This document shows, in pieces, positions 53,156-61,541 of a stretch of 64,000 nucleotides of DNA. Position 1 is the stretch's first letter; every line of letters begins with the position of its first letter. The notes under the pieces were generated by a model that saw nothing but the letters and a program-made list of their open reading frames with translations, was not told where the DNA came from and ran no database searches. Source of the DNA: G001797105 sp964528155. Its GTDB lineage: Bacteria > Chloroflexota > Anaerolineae > Anaerolineales > E44-bin32. The position numbers were made by a program, and so were the translations under genes. The DNA lies in contig CAZGRL010000006.1 in NCBI GenBank assembly GCA_964528155.1, forward strand, positions 1-64,000. The letters run 5' to 3'.

Positions 53156-53983
53156 GTGTCTCAAGATGATTCCCGTTGGCGCTTGATTATCTCGCCCCCG
53201 GCCGAAGGCGTTGCCAATATGGCGACGGATGAGGCAATCCTCGAGTCAGTCGCGGCCGGAGCTGAGCGACCCACGCTGCGGTTGTACGCATGGGAGCCTG
53301 CGTGTCTATCGATCGGATACGCTCAGCCCGTGTCCGAGGCGGATGAGGCACGCCTGGCCGAGAAGGGGTGGTCCCTGGTTCGGCGGCCAACGGGTGGGCG
53401 GGCCATTCTTCACACCGACGAGCTAACCTACGCGGTCGTCGCTCCCGCCTCGAACCCTCACCTTGAAGGCGGTGTCCTGGCCAGCTACCAGCACCTGAGC
53501 CAGGGTCTGCTCATCGCCCTGCAACGTCTCGGGCTCGAGCCCGAGACGCGAGACGCCGAGCCCATCCCCGAGGAGCAACGCGCAGATCCGGTGTGCTTCG
53601 AGGTGCCCAGCGCCTATGAGATCACCGTCAGGGAGAAGAAGCTGATCGGCAGCGCCCAACTCCGCCGTCAGGGTGGCGTGCTCCAACATGGATCTCTGCC
53701 GCTCACGGGCGACATCGGCCGCATTTGCCTCGTGTTGCGCTTCCCGAACGAAATGGACCGTCAAGCGCGCATCGACCGACTACGCATGAGAGCATCTACT
53801 GTCGCAGATATGCTCGGCCGCAGTGTATCGTGGGAAGAGGCAGCCAGCGCGATTCGCGCCGGTTTCACCGAGGGGCTTGGGCTGGATTTCGATGAGGATT
53901 CTCTCAGCCTGGATGAGATCCGGCGGGCTGACCAGCTGGCCCGGGAGCGCTACGCCCGACCGGATTGGACCCGCCGAGTATGA
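53156..53983 (+). CDS. Octanoyltransferase LipM-like (lipoate-protein ligase fold)
   Basis: The GTG at 53156 gives 275 residues with the family start WRLIISPPAEGVANMATDEA; the longer frame to 53090 runs through the -10 box and is rejected. Motifs are RRPTGGRAILH (76-86) and VCFEVPSAYEITV with Cys147. EKKLIGSAQLRRQGGVLQHG follows, with the lipoyl-binding Lys. Cys147 corresponds to the catalytic Cys of Bacillus LipM, so octanoyl transfer from ACP to GcvH or E2 domains is more likely than ATP-dependent ligation. No lipoate synthase is nearby. Confidence 0.85.
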   Translation: MSQDDSRWRLIISPPAEGVANMATDEAILESVAAGAERPTLRLYAWEPACLSIGYAQPVSEADEARLAEKGWSLVRRPTGGRAILHTDELTYAVVAPASNPHLEGGVLASYQHLSQGLLIALQRLGLEPETRDAEPIPEEQRADPVCFEVPSAYEITVREKKLIGSAQLRRQGGVLQHGSLPLTGDIGRICLVLRFPNEMDRQARIDRLRMRASTVADMLGRSVSWEEAASAIRAGFTEGLGLDFDEDSLSLDEIRRADQLARERYARPDWTRRV

Positions 53984-54017
53984 GCGGTTGACGGTTGCCT
54001 CATCCCGCAAGCCGAGG

Positions 54018-54731
54018 CTATCCTTCGTCGTCCAGTAGGGGGATCGGGCTTGGTGTGAGCTGCGGGGAGGAACTCGTTTCGGCCGGGACGAAGATCACAT
54101 CGTCGAACTCGAGCGTGCGCAGCAGACGATACAGGTAGTTCTCAGCATTGAGCCTGGCCTGATCGAGGATGCCATCCTCGAGTGCGGCCTGCCTGATCTC
54201 GTCTTCGGCCGATCGGCGAACGGTCGCTTCGAGGTTGAGGTCGCCGTGGGTGAAGAGGCCGGTATCTCGATCGTAGACATAGGACTTGTCGTTGTCGAGT
54301 GTGGCCACGAAGATCTCAGCCTCGGGAAGGCGCAGGTACACCCGGCCCTGCTCATCGATCCACACATCCTCGGGCCCGATCTTCCCCAGATCGACTCCGG
54401 CGATCACCACTCCATGAGCGACGAAGAGCAGCCGGTCGCCGAACAGGAATTCGAGCGCCCCTTGGTTGACCTCTCCGGTGAGGATCTTCTCGACGCTGAA
54501 CTGAATGGTCTCGAGACGCGCTAGAGCACGGACTTCGCGCACGATCGTGACCGGATCGGGGCGAACGGTAGGTGTTGGATGCAGCAGCTCAGAAACCTGC
54601 GTTCCGACCGCCGCGGACATCCCGGCAATCGGCTCGGTTGAGCGTCTGACAGATTGGGTCACGGCAAAGGCCGCTAGCCCGAAGACAGCCAGCAGGCCTA
54701 CCACCAGAACCCAGCCCATTCCTTTGGACAT
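54018..54731 (-). CDS. DUF4230 membrane-anchored protein
   Basis: The 237-residue protein has one N-terminal membrane segment (about 7-25) and an extracytoplasmic domain matching DUF4230. The domain has ARLETIQFSVEKIL, then FVAHGVVIAGVDLGKI, VYLRLPEAEIFVATLDND and AEDEIRQAALEDGIL. Function of the family is unknown. A perfect TATAAT ends six bases before the ATG. It converges with the octanoyltransferase gene and diverges from the DUF503 gene. Confidence 0.85.
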   Translation of the reverse strand: MSKGMGWVLVVGLLAVFGLAAFAVTQSVRRSTEPIAGMSAAVGTQVSELLHPTPTVRPDPVTIVREVRALARLETIQFSVEKILTGEVNQGALEFLFGDRLLFVAHGVVIAGVDLGKIGPEDVWIDEQGRVYLRLPEAEIFVATLDNDKSYVYDRDTGLFTHGDLNLEATVRRSAEDEIRQAALEDGILDQARLNAENYLYRLLRTLEFDDVIFVPAETSSSPQLTPSPIPLLDDEG

Positions 54732-54737
54732 GCTGCG

Positions 54738-54743
54738 ATTATA
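54738..54743 (-). promoter_or_regulatory. -10 box of the DUF4230 gene, leaderless position
   Basis: Minus-strand TATAAT ends six bases before the ATG at 54731; no ribosome site lies between them. Confidence 0.65.
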
Positions 54744-54793
54744 GCAGGGGGCGAGGCCTGGGGGAATTCATTCGTCCGGCGCTCTCCTTCGGC

Positions 54794-54822
54794 TTGCCCG
54801 ACATCTGTAGAGTGACTAGACT
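54794..54822 (+). promoter_or_regulatory. Promoter of the DUF503 gene, leaderless position
   Basis: TTGCCC (54794-54799) and TAGACT (54817-54822), 17 bases apart; the -10 ends six bases before the ATG. Confidence 0.6.
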
Positions 54823-54828
54823 CGAGGT

Positions 54829-55113
54829 ATGCACGTGGCTACGCTGACCATAGAGCTCCATTTACCGGATTGCTCGTCGCTGAAGCAGAAGCGCAGCCGC
54901 CTCAAGCCGCTCCTGGCCCAGCTTCACCGCGCCTTCAACGTCTCGGCCGCCGAAATCGGAGACAATGACCGCCATCGATCGGCGATCATCGCCGTCGTGG
55001 TCGTGAGCAACGACGCCCGTCATGCACAGCGGCTGCTTTCGGGCGTGCCAGCGTGGATCGAAAGCCGTCGTCCCGACATCCAGGTCGTGGATCACCAGTT
55101 GGCGCTGCTCTGA
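54829..55113 (+). CDS. DUF503 (YlxP-like) protein
   Basis: The 94-residue protein begins MHVATLTIELHLPDCSSLKQ, followed by KRSRLKPLLAQL and NVSAAEIGDNDRHRSAIIAV, the DUF503 pattern. In many bacteria ylxP lies in the nusA-infB operon next to rbfA; here it is a separate gene about 15 kb away. Function is unsettled, with a link to ribosome assembly by context. Confidence 0.9.
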   Translation: MHVATLTIELHLPDCSSLKQKRSRLKPLLAQLHRAFNVSAAEIGDNDRHRSAIIAVVVVSNDARHAQRLLSGVPAWIESRRPDIQVVDHQLALL

Positions 55114-55291
55114 GTCCGCCGTGTTGCTCTAGCCGAAGAACAGATGTGTGTGTTGTGCCGGGAACCCGCACGGCTGTCTGTCGCCAGTGTGCGCTGACAT
55201 CAGCCTGAATCCAAACCACGCAACCGAAGCTGCGTGGATTGGAGAGTGGAAAACGCGGTTGCCAGCCAGCGTTCTCAACAAGATTTGGGGG

Positions 55292-55681
55292 TTACGCCAC
55301 TTGCTCCGCAGGCTTGAGTGCTCGACGCCTCACAAGCGTTCGCAGTCGGGAAGATAGCAAGCTGGCGTGAACCGGTTTGATCAGGTAGTCATCCGCCCCG
55401 GCGTCCAGAGCGCGGGCAACGCTCCCTGGAGAGCCCAGGGCCGAGAGGATCAGGATCGGGACATCTGAAAAATCGCGAATCTTCTTGCAGACTTCCCACC
55501 CATCCATGCCCGGCATTAGAAGGTCGAGGATGACCACGTCAGGGGGAGAGGATTGGCACGACCGGACACCCTCCTCGCCCGTCAGCAGCGCCTGGATCTG
55601 GAAGTCCTGGCCTCGCAGGAGCATGCGCAGCATGACGGAGAGAACTGGGTCGTCGTCGATCAATAGAACCTCAATGGCCAT
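55292..55681 (-). CDS. Single-domain response regulator (receiver only)
   Basis: The 129-residue protein is one CheY-like receiver: acidic pocket IDDDP (9-11), phospho-acceptor Asp53 in VVILDLLMPGMDG, Ser in ILSALGSP and Lys in YLIKPV. There is no output domain; it may relay phosphate or act by protein contact. It is divergent from the two-kinase operon beginning at 55939 and shares its 257-bp upstream region, so it is a plausible second target of those kinases. Confidence 0.93.
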   Translation of the reverse strand: MAIEVLLIDDDPVLSVMLRMLLRGQDFQIQALLTGEEGVRSCQSSPPDVVILDLLMPGMDGWEVCKKIRDFSDVPILILSALGSPGSVARALDAGADDYLIKPVHASLLSSRLRTLVRRRALKPAEQVA

Positions 55682-55938
55682 TTCCTACTCCCATCGTCCG
55701 CCAACATTATGGGCCATAACCCCCTGAATTCACCTTACAGGCGCCTTGCAGTGATCGGGCGGGCTCGCGGCGGCGCCGAAACGGGCGGAATGCCCTCCTG
55801 CCTTGGAGCAAGCCTGCCTGGTCGCTCGGCCGGTAGGACCAGCGAATGGGCAATAGGAAAACGCGCACGCTTGCCCCTGCCCGGCAGAGAGGCTATGATA
55901 GCCTCGTTCAGAGATCCCACGCAGGAAAGGGCGACTCT

Positions 55939-57111
55939 ATGCTGGGTCCTAGGGGAGATCCGGGACCGCTCGCGTGTCCACAATGTGGCCACACCCTACC
56001 ACCTGACGCCAGATCTTGCCCCAGCTGTGGAGTAGATCTGGCGCTTCTGGCGTTGCTGGCGGAACGCGCGTACATCGAAGGTGTGCCCCAGACATCGCCT
56101 ATCGGATCGACCCCCGAGGCCCTCGTCCCCCGCATTGGAGATTATCTGCTGGAACAGGGACTCCTCACCCCTGACCAACTGCACGAGGCCCTGGAACGGC
56201 AGAAGACCCAGACCGCACAAGGCCAACGTCGGCTTCTCGGCCAGACCCTGATCGAAATGGGTCTCTTGGACCGAGAGACCCTGGATCGGGCCATCACCCG
56301 CCAGATCATCGAGCTACATACCGCACTCCAGGAAGCCAACCGAACACTGGAGCGGCGTGTCGCCGAGCGTACCGCCGAGTTGCGGCGCGCGCTCGAGAGG
56401 TTGACCGAGATCAACCAGATCAAGGCGAATTTGATTTCGAATGTGTCACACGAACTGCGCACACCTTTAGCCCATATCAAGGGCTATGTCGAGCTGATCC
56501 ATGACGGTGAACTCGGCGCGCTCAGTCCTGAGCAGCAAAAGGCGATGGGGGTGGTTCAGCAGGGCACCAAGCGCCTTGAGCGTTTGATTGAAGACTTGAT
56601 CGAGTTCTCAACGGCTTCGCGCGAAGGCCTGTCCCTCAAACTGCAAGCCGTGGCCCCCGACGAACTGGCCAGGGATGTGATCGACCGTTCCCGCGAGAAG
56701 GCGGACAAGGCGGGGGTGTCTCTGGAGTACGCCGTGACCGAGGGGCTCCCGTCTGTCCGGGCCGATCCTGAGAAGCTCGGCTGGGTTGTCTTCCAACTTG
56801 TGGACAACGGGATCAAGTTCACCCCGTCGGGCGGCAAAGTCCGGGTGGAGGCCGACCAACAGGACAAGATGATCCAGATCTGCGTCAGGGATACCGGCAT
56901 CGGAATTCCCAGCGAGCGCTTGAGCGAAGTCTTCGAGCCTTTCCATCAACTTGATGGATCGCCGACCCGCCGCTATGGCGGGACGGGGCTGGGACTGGCA
57001 CTGGTCAAGTCGATCCTGACGGCCCACGGCGCCGAGATGAAAGTCGAGACCGAAGAGGGCGTGGGCAGCGCCTTCAGCTTCCCGATGCCGATCATGAACG
57101 CCGACTCATGA
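55939..57111 (+). CDS. Soluble histidine kinase with zinc ribbon and MshEN-type (c-di-GMP) domain
   Basis: From the ATG at 55939 the protein has 390 residues. A CPQCG...CPSCG ribbon (13-31) precedes two 24-residue motifs of MshEN type: R-I-G-x5-G-L-L-x4-L-x2-A-L-x2-Q at 65-88 and its repeat at 100-122. A coiled coil follows, then HisKA with His171 in SHELRTPL and a complete HATPase (DNGIKFTPSG, DTGIGIPSE, GGTGLGLALVKS). MshEN domains bind cyclic di-GMP in type II secretion and pilus ATPases, so this kinase may read c-di-GMP. There is no membrane segment. It overlaps the next kinase by four bases. Confidence 0.88.
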   Translation: MLGPRGDPGPLACPQCGHTLPPDARSCPSCGVDLALLALLAERAYIEGVPQTSPIGSTPEALVPRIGDYLLEQGLLTPDQLHEALERQKTQTAQGQRRLLGQTLIEMGLLDRETLDRAITRQIIELHTALQEANRTLERRVAERTAELRRALERLTEINQIKANLISNVSHELRTPLAHIKGYVELIHDGELGALSPEQQKAMGVVQQGTKRLERLIEDLIEFSTASREGLSLKLQAVAPDELARDVIDRSREKADKAGVSLEYAVTEGLPSVRADPEKLGWVVFQLVDNGIKFTPSGGKVRVEADQQDKMIQICVRDTGIGIPSERLSEVFEPFHQLDGSPTRRYGGTGLGLALVKSILTAHGAEMKVETEEGVGSAFSFPMPIMNADS

Positions 57112-58388
57112 CCGGACCGCTTGTACCCCCTGGCCCCCTCACCCACGGCACCGAACTCAACGCCGTCTATGCCATCGCTCGAATCGTGGCCGAGACCTTC
57201 GACACCGAATCGGGGTTGGATGCGGTGTTCCGGCTGGCGCACACGATTTTCATTTTCGACGTCGTAGCGCTCTACCTGCAAAACGAAGAAACCTCCGATC
57301 TGGAGCCGACATATGCCCGGGCACTCGGCCGGGGCAGGACGCGCGAAGCCGACCTGACCTGGGGGGAACCGGCGGCGATCGAGGCCTTCCGCACCGGGCA
57401 GACCATCCTGCGCCAGGAAGATGTCGGGCCGGCGGTCGAGGGACGCGAGCGCCGCCGCGACTATCTCGGTCTGCCGCTGATGGTCGGGGGCCGCTGTGTC
57501 GGTGGGCTGGTTTTCGGACGATTTGGCGGCCCGGCCTTCCCCTCCGAGCACATCCGGCTCGCGGAATTCGTCGCCTGGCATGTCGGTCAGCTGCTCGAGA
57601 ACCGGCGCATGGCAAGCCGGATCGCCACTCTCGAGGCCCAACGCGAGTTGGCCCGGATGCAGGATGAGTTCGTCTCCACCATTTCACACGAGCTCCGCAC
57701 GCCTTTGGGGTTCATCAAGGGCTATGTCACCACGCTCTTGCGCGAGGAGACGAAATGGGATGCCGAGACGCGGAGTGAATTCCTGCGGATCATTGACGAC
57801 GAAGCTGATCGCCTGAGTGAATTGATCGACAACCTGCTCGATTCCTCACGCCTTGAGACCGGCCGGCTGAGCATGACCCAAGAACCGACGCGCATCGCCA
57901 CCCTCGTTCGCGATGCCGCCTCGCGCACCCGATCGATGTTTCCTGACATCGAACTAACGGTGGCCGTCGATGACGATCTCCCGCTTCTGCTGGTCGATTC
58001 GACCCGCATCGCCCAGGTCATCGACAACCTGCTTTCCAACGCACGCAAGTACGCGCCGGGAGCGCCGGTGACGATTCGGGCTACCAGACAGGACAAGAAG
58101 ATCTCGCTCGAGGTCGCCGATGAGGGCGAAGGGATTCCTCAAGAGCATATCTCCCACCTGTTCGAGCGCTTCTACCGCGTCCCCAACAACAATCGGGCTG
58201 TCCGGGGCACAGGACTGGGGCTCTACATTTGCAGAAAGATCGTCGAGGCCCACGGAGGCGAGATATGGGTCGAGAGCGCCCCCGGCCAGGGCACGAGATT
58301 CTTCTTCACCCTGCCCATAGCGTCTCCGCTTGAGCAGCCCGAGCTGGAGGAGGAACATGAGCCAGACCAAGACCATCCTGGTCGTTGA
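57108..58388 (+). CDS. GAF-domain histidine kinase
   Basis: The 426-residue soluble kinase has an N-terminal GAF domain (about 15-165), a short coil, HisKA with His194 in SHELRTPLGFIKGY, and HATPase motifs DNLLSNARKY, DEGEGIPQE and RGTGLGLYICRKI. The ligand of the GAF domain is unknown. It overlaps the upstream MshEN kinase by four bases and the downstream regulator by 32, so all three are co-translated. Two kinases with one adjacent regulator suggests signal integration. Confidence 0.94.
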   Translation: MTGPLVPPGPLTHGTELNAVYAIARIVAETFDTESGLDAVFRLAHTIFIFDVVALYLQNEETSDLEPTYARALGRGRTREADLTWGEPAAIEAFRTGQTILRQEDVGPAVEGRERRRDYLGLPLMVGGRCVGGLVFGRFGGPAFPSEHIRLAEFVAWHVGQLLENRRMASRIATLEAQRELARMQDEFVSTISHELRTPLGFIKGYVTTLLREETKWDAETRSEFLRIIDDEADRLSELIDNLLDSSRLETGRLSMTQEPTRIATLVRDAASRTRSMFPDIELTVAVDDDLPLLLVDSTRIAQVIDNLLSNARKYAPGAPVTIRATRQDKKISLEVADEGEGIPQEHISHLFERFYRVPNNNRAVRGTGLGLYICRKIVEAHGGEIWVESAPGQGTRFFFTLPIASPLEQPELEEEHEPDQDHPGR

Positions 58389-59070
58389 CGACGAACCGCG
58401 CTATGTTCGACTGGTCGAAGTTAATCTGACGACGGAGGGGTACACCGTCGAGACGGCCAGCAATGGTCAACAGGCGGTGGAGTCAGTGGCCGCGCGTCAA
58501 CCGGACCTGGTGCTCCTCGACGTCATGATGCCGATCATGGATGGTTTCACGGCTTGCGAACGGATCCGAGAGTTCTCTACCCTACCGATCATCATCTTGA
58601 CCGCCAAGGGCGAAGAGAGAGATCGGGTTCGCGGTTTGGATGCCGGCGCCGATGACTACATCGTCAAACCCTTCTCCGCCCAGGAACTGCTGGCGAGAGT
58701 TCGTGCGGTCCTCCGCCGGGCCGAGCGACAGTCCTCGGGCGACTTCCATCAACCCGTGTTCACGCACTACGAGTTGGAGATCGACCTACCGCGGGCAATG
58801 GTGACGACGGACGGGAGCCCGGTATCTCTGACGGCGACCGAGTATCGCTTGCTCCAAACGATGGCTGCCGCCATCGGCAAGGTTCTCACACCCGAGGAGT
58901 TGTTGTCGAACGTCTGGGGGCCGGAATATCGGGATGACAAGGAGATCCTCTGGGTCTGTCTGAGTCGCTTGCGCCAGAAGATCGAGGTCGATCCAAAGAG
59001 TCCCGTGCATATCGTCACCCGCCAGGGACTTGGCTACTTGATGCCGCCCGAAGAACAGCCTGCCGCCTGA
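58357..59070 (+). CDS. OmpR/PhoB-type response regulator
   Basis: The ATG at 58357 has a GGAGGAGGA site and lies inside the kinase gene. The 237-residue protein has a receiver with phospho-acceptor Asp55 in LLDVMMPIMDG, Thr in ILTAKG and Lys in IVKPFS. A winged-helix DNA-binding domain follows (about 135-232: LTATEYRLLQTMA, then CLSRLRQKIEVDP, VTRQGLGYLM). It is the likely output of the two upstream kinases. A terminator follows it. Confidence 0.95.
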   Translation: MSQTKTILVVDDEPRYVRLVEVNLTTEGYTVETASNGQQAVESVAARQPDLVLLDVMMPIMDGFTACERIREFSTLPIIILTAKGEERDRVRGLDAGADDYIVKPFSAQELLARVRAVLRRAERQSSGDFHQPVFTHYELEIDLPRAMVTTDGSPVSLTATEYRLLQTMAAAIGKVLTPEELLSNVWGPEYRDDKEILWVCLSRLRQKIEVDPKSPVHIVTRQGLGYLMPPEEQPAA

Positions 59071-59101
59071 GGCGTCCGGTGATCATCCGTAGCAGAACAG
59101 T

Positions 59102-59125
59102 CAGGCGCCCTTTCGAAGGCGCCTG
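59102..59125 (+). terminator. Terminator of the two-kinase operon
   Basis: Perfect 8-bp stem CAGGCGCC/GGCGCCTG with an eight-base loop followed by a T-rich run, 32 bp after the regulator gene. Confidence 0.75.
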
Positions 59126-59261
59126 TCGTTGTCTTGACCGCGAAGGAGGCGAAGTCAGGCGGCCGGGATCGGCGGCTGGGATCAGTCGACTCAGACAGCC
59201 GACCGGCCGTATGTCGGACACCTGCGATCTACCATGCACCCTTCGCGAATCTTAGTTCTGC

Positions 59262-59267
59262 TATAAT
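59262..59267 (+). promoter_or_regulatory. -10 box before the XRE regulator gene
   Basis: TATAAT 27 bases before the ATG at 59295, with a GGAG ribosome site in between; a normal leader in contrast to several other genes here. No clear -35. Confidence 0.55.
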
Positions 59268-59294
59268 CCGCACGCGTCCATACGGAGATTGTCC

Positions 59295-59966
59295 ATGGCC
59301 GACAAACAGATGCTTTCTCTGCGTAGCAAGATCCTCGGGGCGATCATGAAAAAGGCGCGGGTGGCGGCGGGAAAAAGCCTGTCCGACATGTCGGCGTTGA
59401 TTGGGGAAACCAGTGGAAGCTTGTCTTCAATGGAGCGCGGTTCTCGAGCCATCTCCTTGCCCCAACTCGAGCTTTTCGCGTACCACCTGGACATCCCGCT
59501 CGGCCACTTTCTTGGCGACGATGAAGCTCTGGTCGAGGAGAAAGAAGACCTGAATCCCACGATCGTCGTCGCGCTGAGACAGCGGATGATCGGCGCATTG
59601 CTCAGAACGCATCGGACCGAGGCGGGCTTGAGCATGCGCGAGTTGGCCGAGATGTCGGGCCTGTCTTCGCGGAGGATCTCTTCCTACGAGCAGGGGGAAA
59701 GGCCGATCCCGCTTCCCGAACTCGAAGCCCTGGCCGCGTCCCTTGGACGGGTGGTCGAGGACTACGTCGATCTCGAGGGTCCTGTGGGGGAATGGCGGTC
59801 GCGCCGACGGGCCTTCGAAGCATTCCTGGAACTCCCCATCGAATTGCGCGAGTTCCTGGGCGAGCCCACGAACCGACCCTATCTCGACCTCGCCCGTAAT
59901 CTGAGCGCGGTCTCGATCGACAGGCTTCGTGCCCTCGGCCAGGGACTGCTCGATATCACGCTGTGA
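59295..59966 (+). CDS. XRE-family regulator with two helix-turn-helix domains
   Basis: Starting at the ATG at 59295 (GGAG seven bases upstream; a TTG two codons earlier is possible) the protein has 223 residues. It contains two HTH domains of the lambda-repressor type: one with SLSDMSALIGETSGSLSSME, the other with SMRELAEMSGLSSRRISSYE, each followed by a similar helix (LPQLELFAYHL and LPELEALAASL). This looks like an internal duplication. The C-terminal 60 residues show no known sensor. Its stop overlaps the GTG start of the TPR gene. Confidence 0.88.
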   Translation: MADKQMLSLRSKILGAIMKKARVAAGKSLSDMSALIGETSGSLSSMERGSRAISLPQLELFAYHLDIPLGHFLGDDEALVEEKEDLNPTIVVALRQRMIGALLRTHRTEAGLSMRELAEMSGLSSRRISSYEQGERPIPLPELEALAASLGRVVEDYVDLEGPVGEWRSRRRAFEAFLELPIELREFLGEPTNRPYLDLARNLSAVSIDRLRALGQGLLDITL

Positions 59967-60508
59967 ACACATCGCCATCGATTGGCACGGAACAAGAAGC
60001 TCTAGGCCTGAGGCACTACGAAGCAGGCGATCTCGAGGCTGCGATCGTCCACTTCACTCAGGCGAGACAGGCCTACGAAGCAGCCGGGGACAAGCACAAG
60101 TCGCTTGAGGTTCGCAACAGCTTGAGTGTAACGTTGGTTCGAGCGGGACGACCACTCGAGGCTCTGGAGGAGGTAGAAGGCAGTCCCCAGGCATTCGACG
60201 AACTTGGAGATCGATCGAGCGCCGCCAAGGCATTTGGGAATCTGGCCTCCGCCCAGGAGGCCTGTGGGGATCACGCCGCGGCCGAGGCGAGCTACCGCCT
60301 GGCCGCTGAACGCTTCGCCGAACTGGGCGATCGCGAGAATCACAATTTCACCATGAAGGCGCTCTCGCAGCTTCAGCTGCGACGCGGTCAACCCCTGATG
60401 GCCGCCCTTAGCCTGCAATCCGCCCTCGAGGACAAGCCAAACCCCGGACTGCGCGAGCGTTGGATACTCAGGCTGCTCAAAGTCCCGTTTCGACTTCTGC
60501 GGGGCTGA
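59963..60508 (+). CDS. Small TPR-repeat protein
   Basis: The 181-residue protein starts with GTG inside the end of the regulator gene. It contains about three tetratricopeptide repeats (LRHYEAGDLEAAIVHFTQAR, and units beginning LEVRNSLSVTLVRAG, AFGNLASAQEACGD and NFTMKALSQLQLRRG). TPRs bind proteins or peptides. Tight coupling to an XRE regulator recalls regulators in which HTH and TPR parts are fused, but here they are separate. No signal peptide. Confidence 0.8.
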   Translation: MNTSPSIGTEQEALGLRHYEAGDLEAAIVHFTQARQAYEAAGDKHKSLEVRNSLSVTLVRAGRPLEALEEVEGSPQAFDELGDRSSAAKAFGNLASAQEACGDHAAAEASYRLAAERFAELGDRENHNFTMKALSQLQLRRGQPLMAALSLQSALEDKPNPGLRERWILRLLKVPFRLLRG

Positions 60509-60509
60509 C

Positions 60510-61430
60510 TTGCGACTTTCGATACCATCAAGACGGAATCGCCCGCCGGCGACGGTGCGCCCAGCCGTCGAAGCCGATCGGGCCGCGATCACTGAGCTGA
60601 TCTCCACCGCGCGCTGGAAACACCAACACCTTGACTGGGCCGACACGCTCGGTGTGATCGGCCAGCAACCACTCCTCACGGCCTACGATGGTTCGCGTCT
60701 GATCGGCGTGATGGGCTTCCCTCCCGACCCGCCCGGGGTCGCCTGGCTGCGCATATTCGCCGTAGCTCGGGGCCATTCCCCGAAAGTCGTGTGGGACCGC
60801 ATGTGGACACGGGCTTCGATTCTTGCGGCCCAGATTGGGATCGAGGATCTTGCCGCGCTCGATATCGGCGGCTGGCTCCACACGTTGCTTAAGCGCTCGG
60901 GGTTTCGCCAAACCACCGAGGTCATGTTCATGGAGTGGAATGGCTCACGCCCACCGGATTCACCGCGCCCGATCGATGGATTGCGAACACTGGAACATCG
61001 AGACTTGCAGGAGTTGGCCGGACTTGACAGCCGCGCATTCGGCCCGATCTGGCAGCACTCACAGAAGGTACTTGCCCTGGCTTTGCAGCAGGCGTCTATG
61101 GCAAGCGTCGTCGAACGTGACGGAAATCTTGTCGCCTATCAGATTTCAACCGCTTCGGCCTATGGCGCACACCTGGCTCGCCTGGCTGTGGATCCAGACT
61201 GGCAGAATCGGGGGATAGGTTCGAACCTCGTGATCGAGGTCCTGAGGCAGTTTGCCCTCCAGGGCTTCATGCGGGTCACCCTCAACACTCAGGCCGACAA
61301 CATGCAAGGCCTGAGGTTGTACCAACGGCTCGGTTTCTCGGAGACCGGTCAGCGGTTCCCGGTTTATCAGGTCAGACTCGATCGACCGACCAAACCTTCA
61401 CGTCATCTGACACGAGATCTGCAGTCTTGA
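60510..61430 (+). CDS. Tandem GNAT acetyltransferase
   Basis: The 306-residue protein has two GNAT folds. The first (about 15-145: VRPAVEADRAAITELI) lacks a clear acetyl-CoA loop. The second (about 155-300) has LAVDPDWQNRGIGSNLVIE and LRLYQRLGFSETG and is probably the active one. The start appears to be TTG at 60510, one base after the TPR stop; a later start is possible. Substrate unknown. Mycothiol synthase also has two GNAT folds, but context here gives no support for that. Confidence 0.82.
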   Translation: MRLSIPSRRNRPPATVRPAVEADRAAITELISTARWKHQHLDWADTLGVIGQQPLLTAYDGSRLIGVMGFPPDPPGVAWLRIFAVARGHSPKVVWDRMWTRASILAAQIGIEDLAALDIGGWLHTLLKRSGFRQTTEVMFMEWNGSRPPDSPRPIDGLRTLEHRDLQELAGLDSRAFGPIWQHSQKVLALALQQASMASVVERDGNLVAYQISTASAYGAHLARLAVDPDWQNRGIGSNLVIEVLRQFALQGFMRVTLNTQADNMQGLRLYQRLGFSETGQRFPVYQVRLDRPTKPSRHLTRDLQS

Positions 61431-61541
61431 TCCGTCGATTGGCATATGGTGCATCATGCAGAGCACGCGCCCGGGCGCGATGAGGACGGCTTGCTCGGCC
61501 GAATGACCAAAACGCAATTACTGCCGTTGGGGAGGGGTTGA

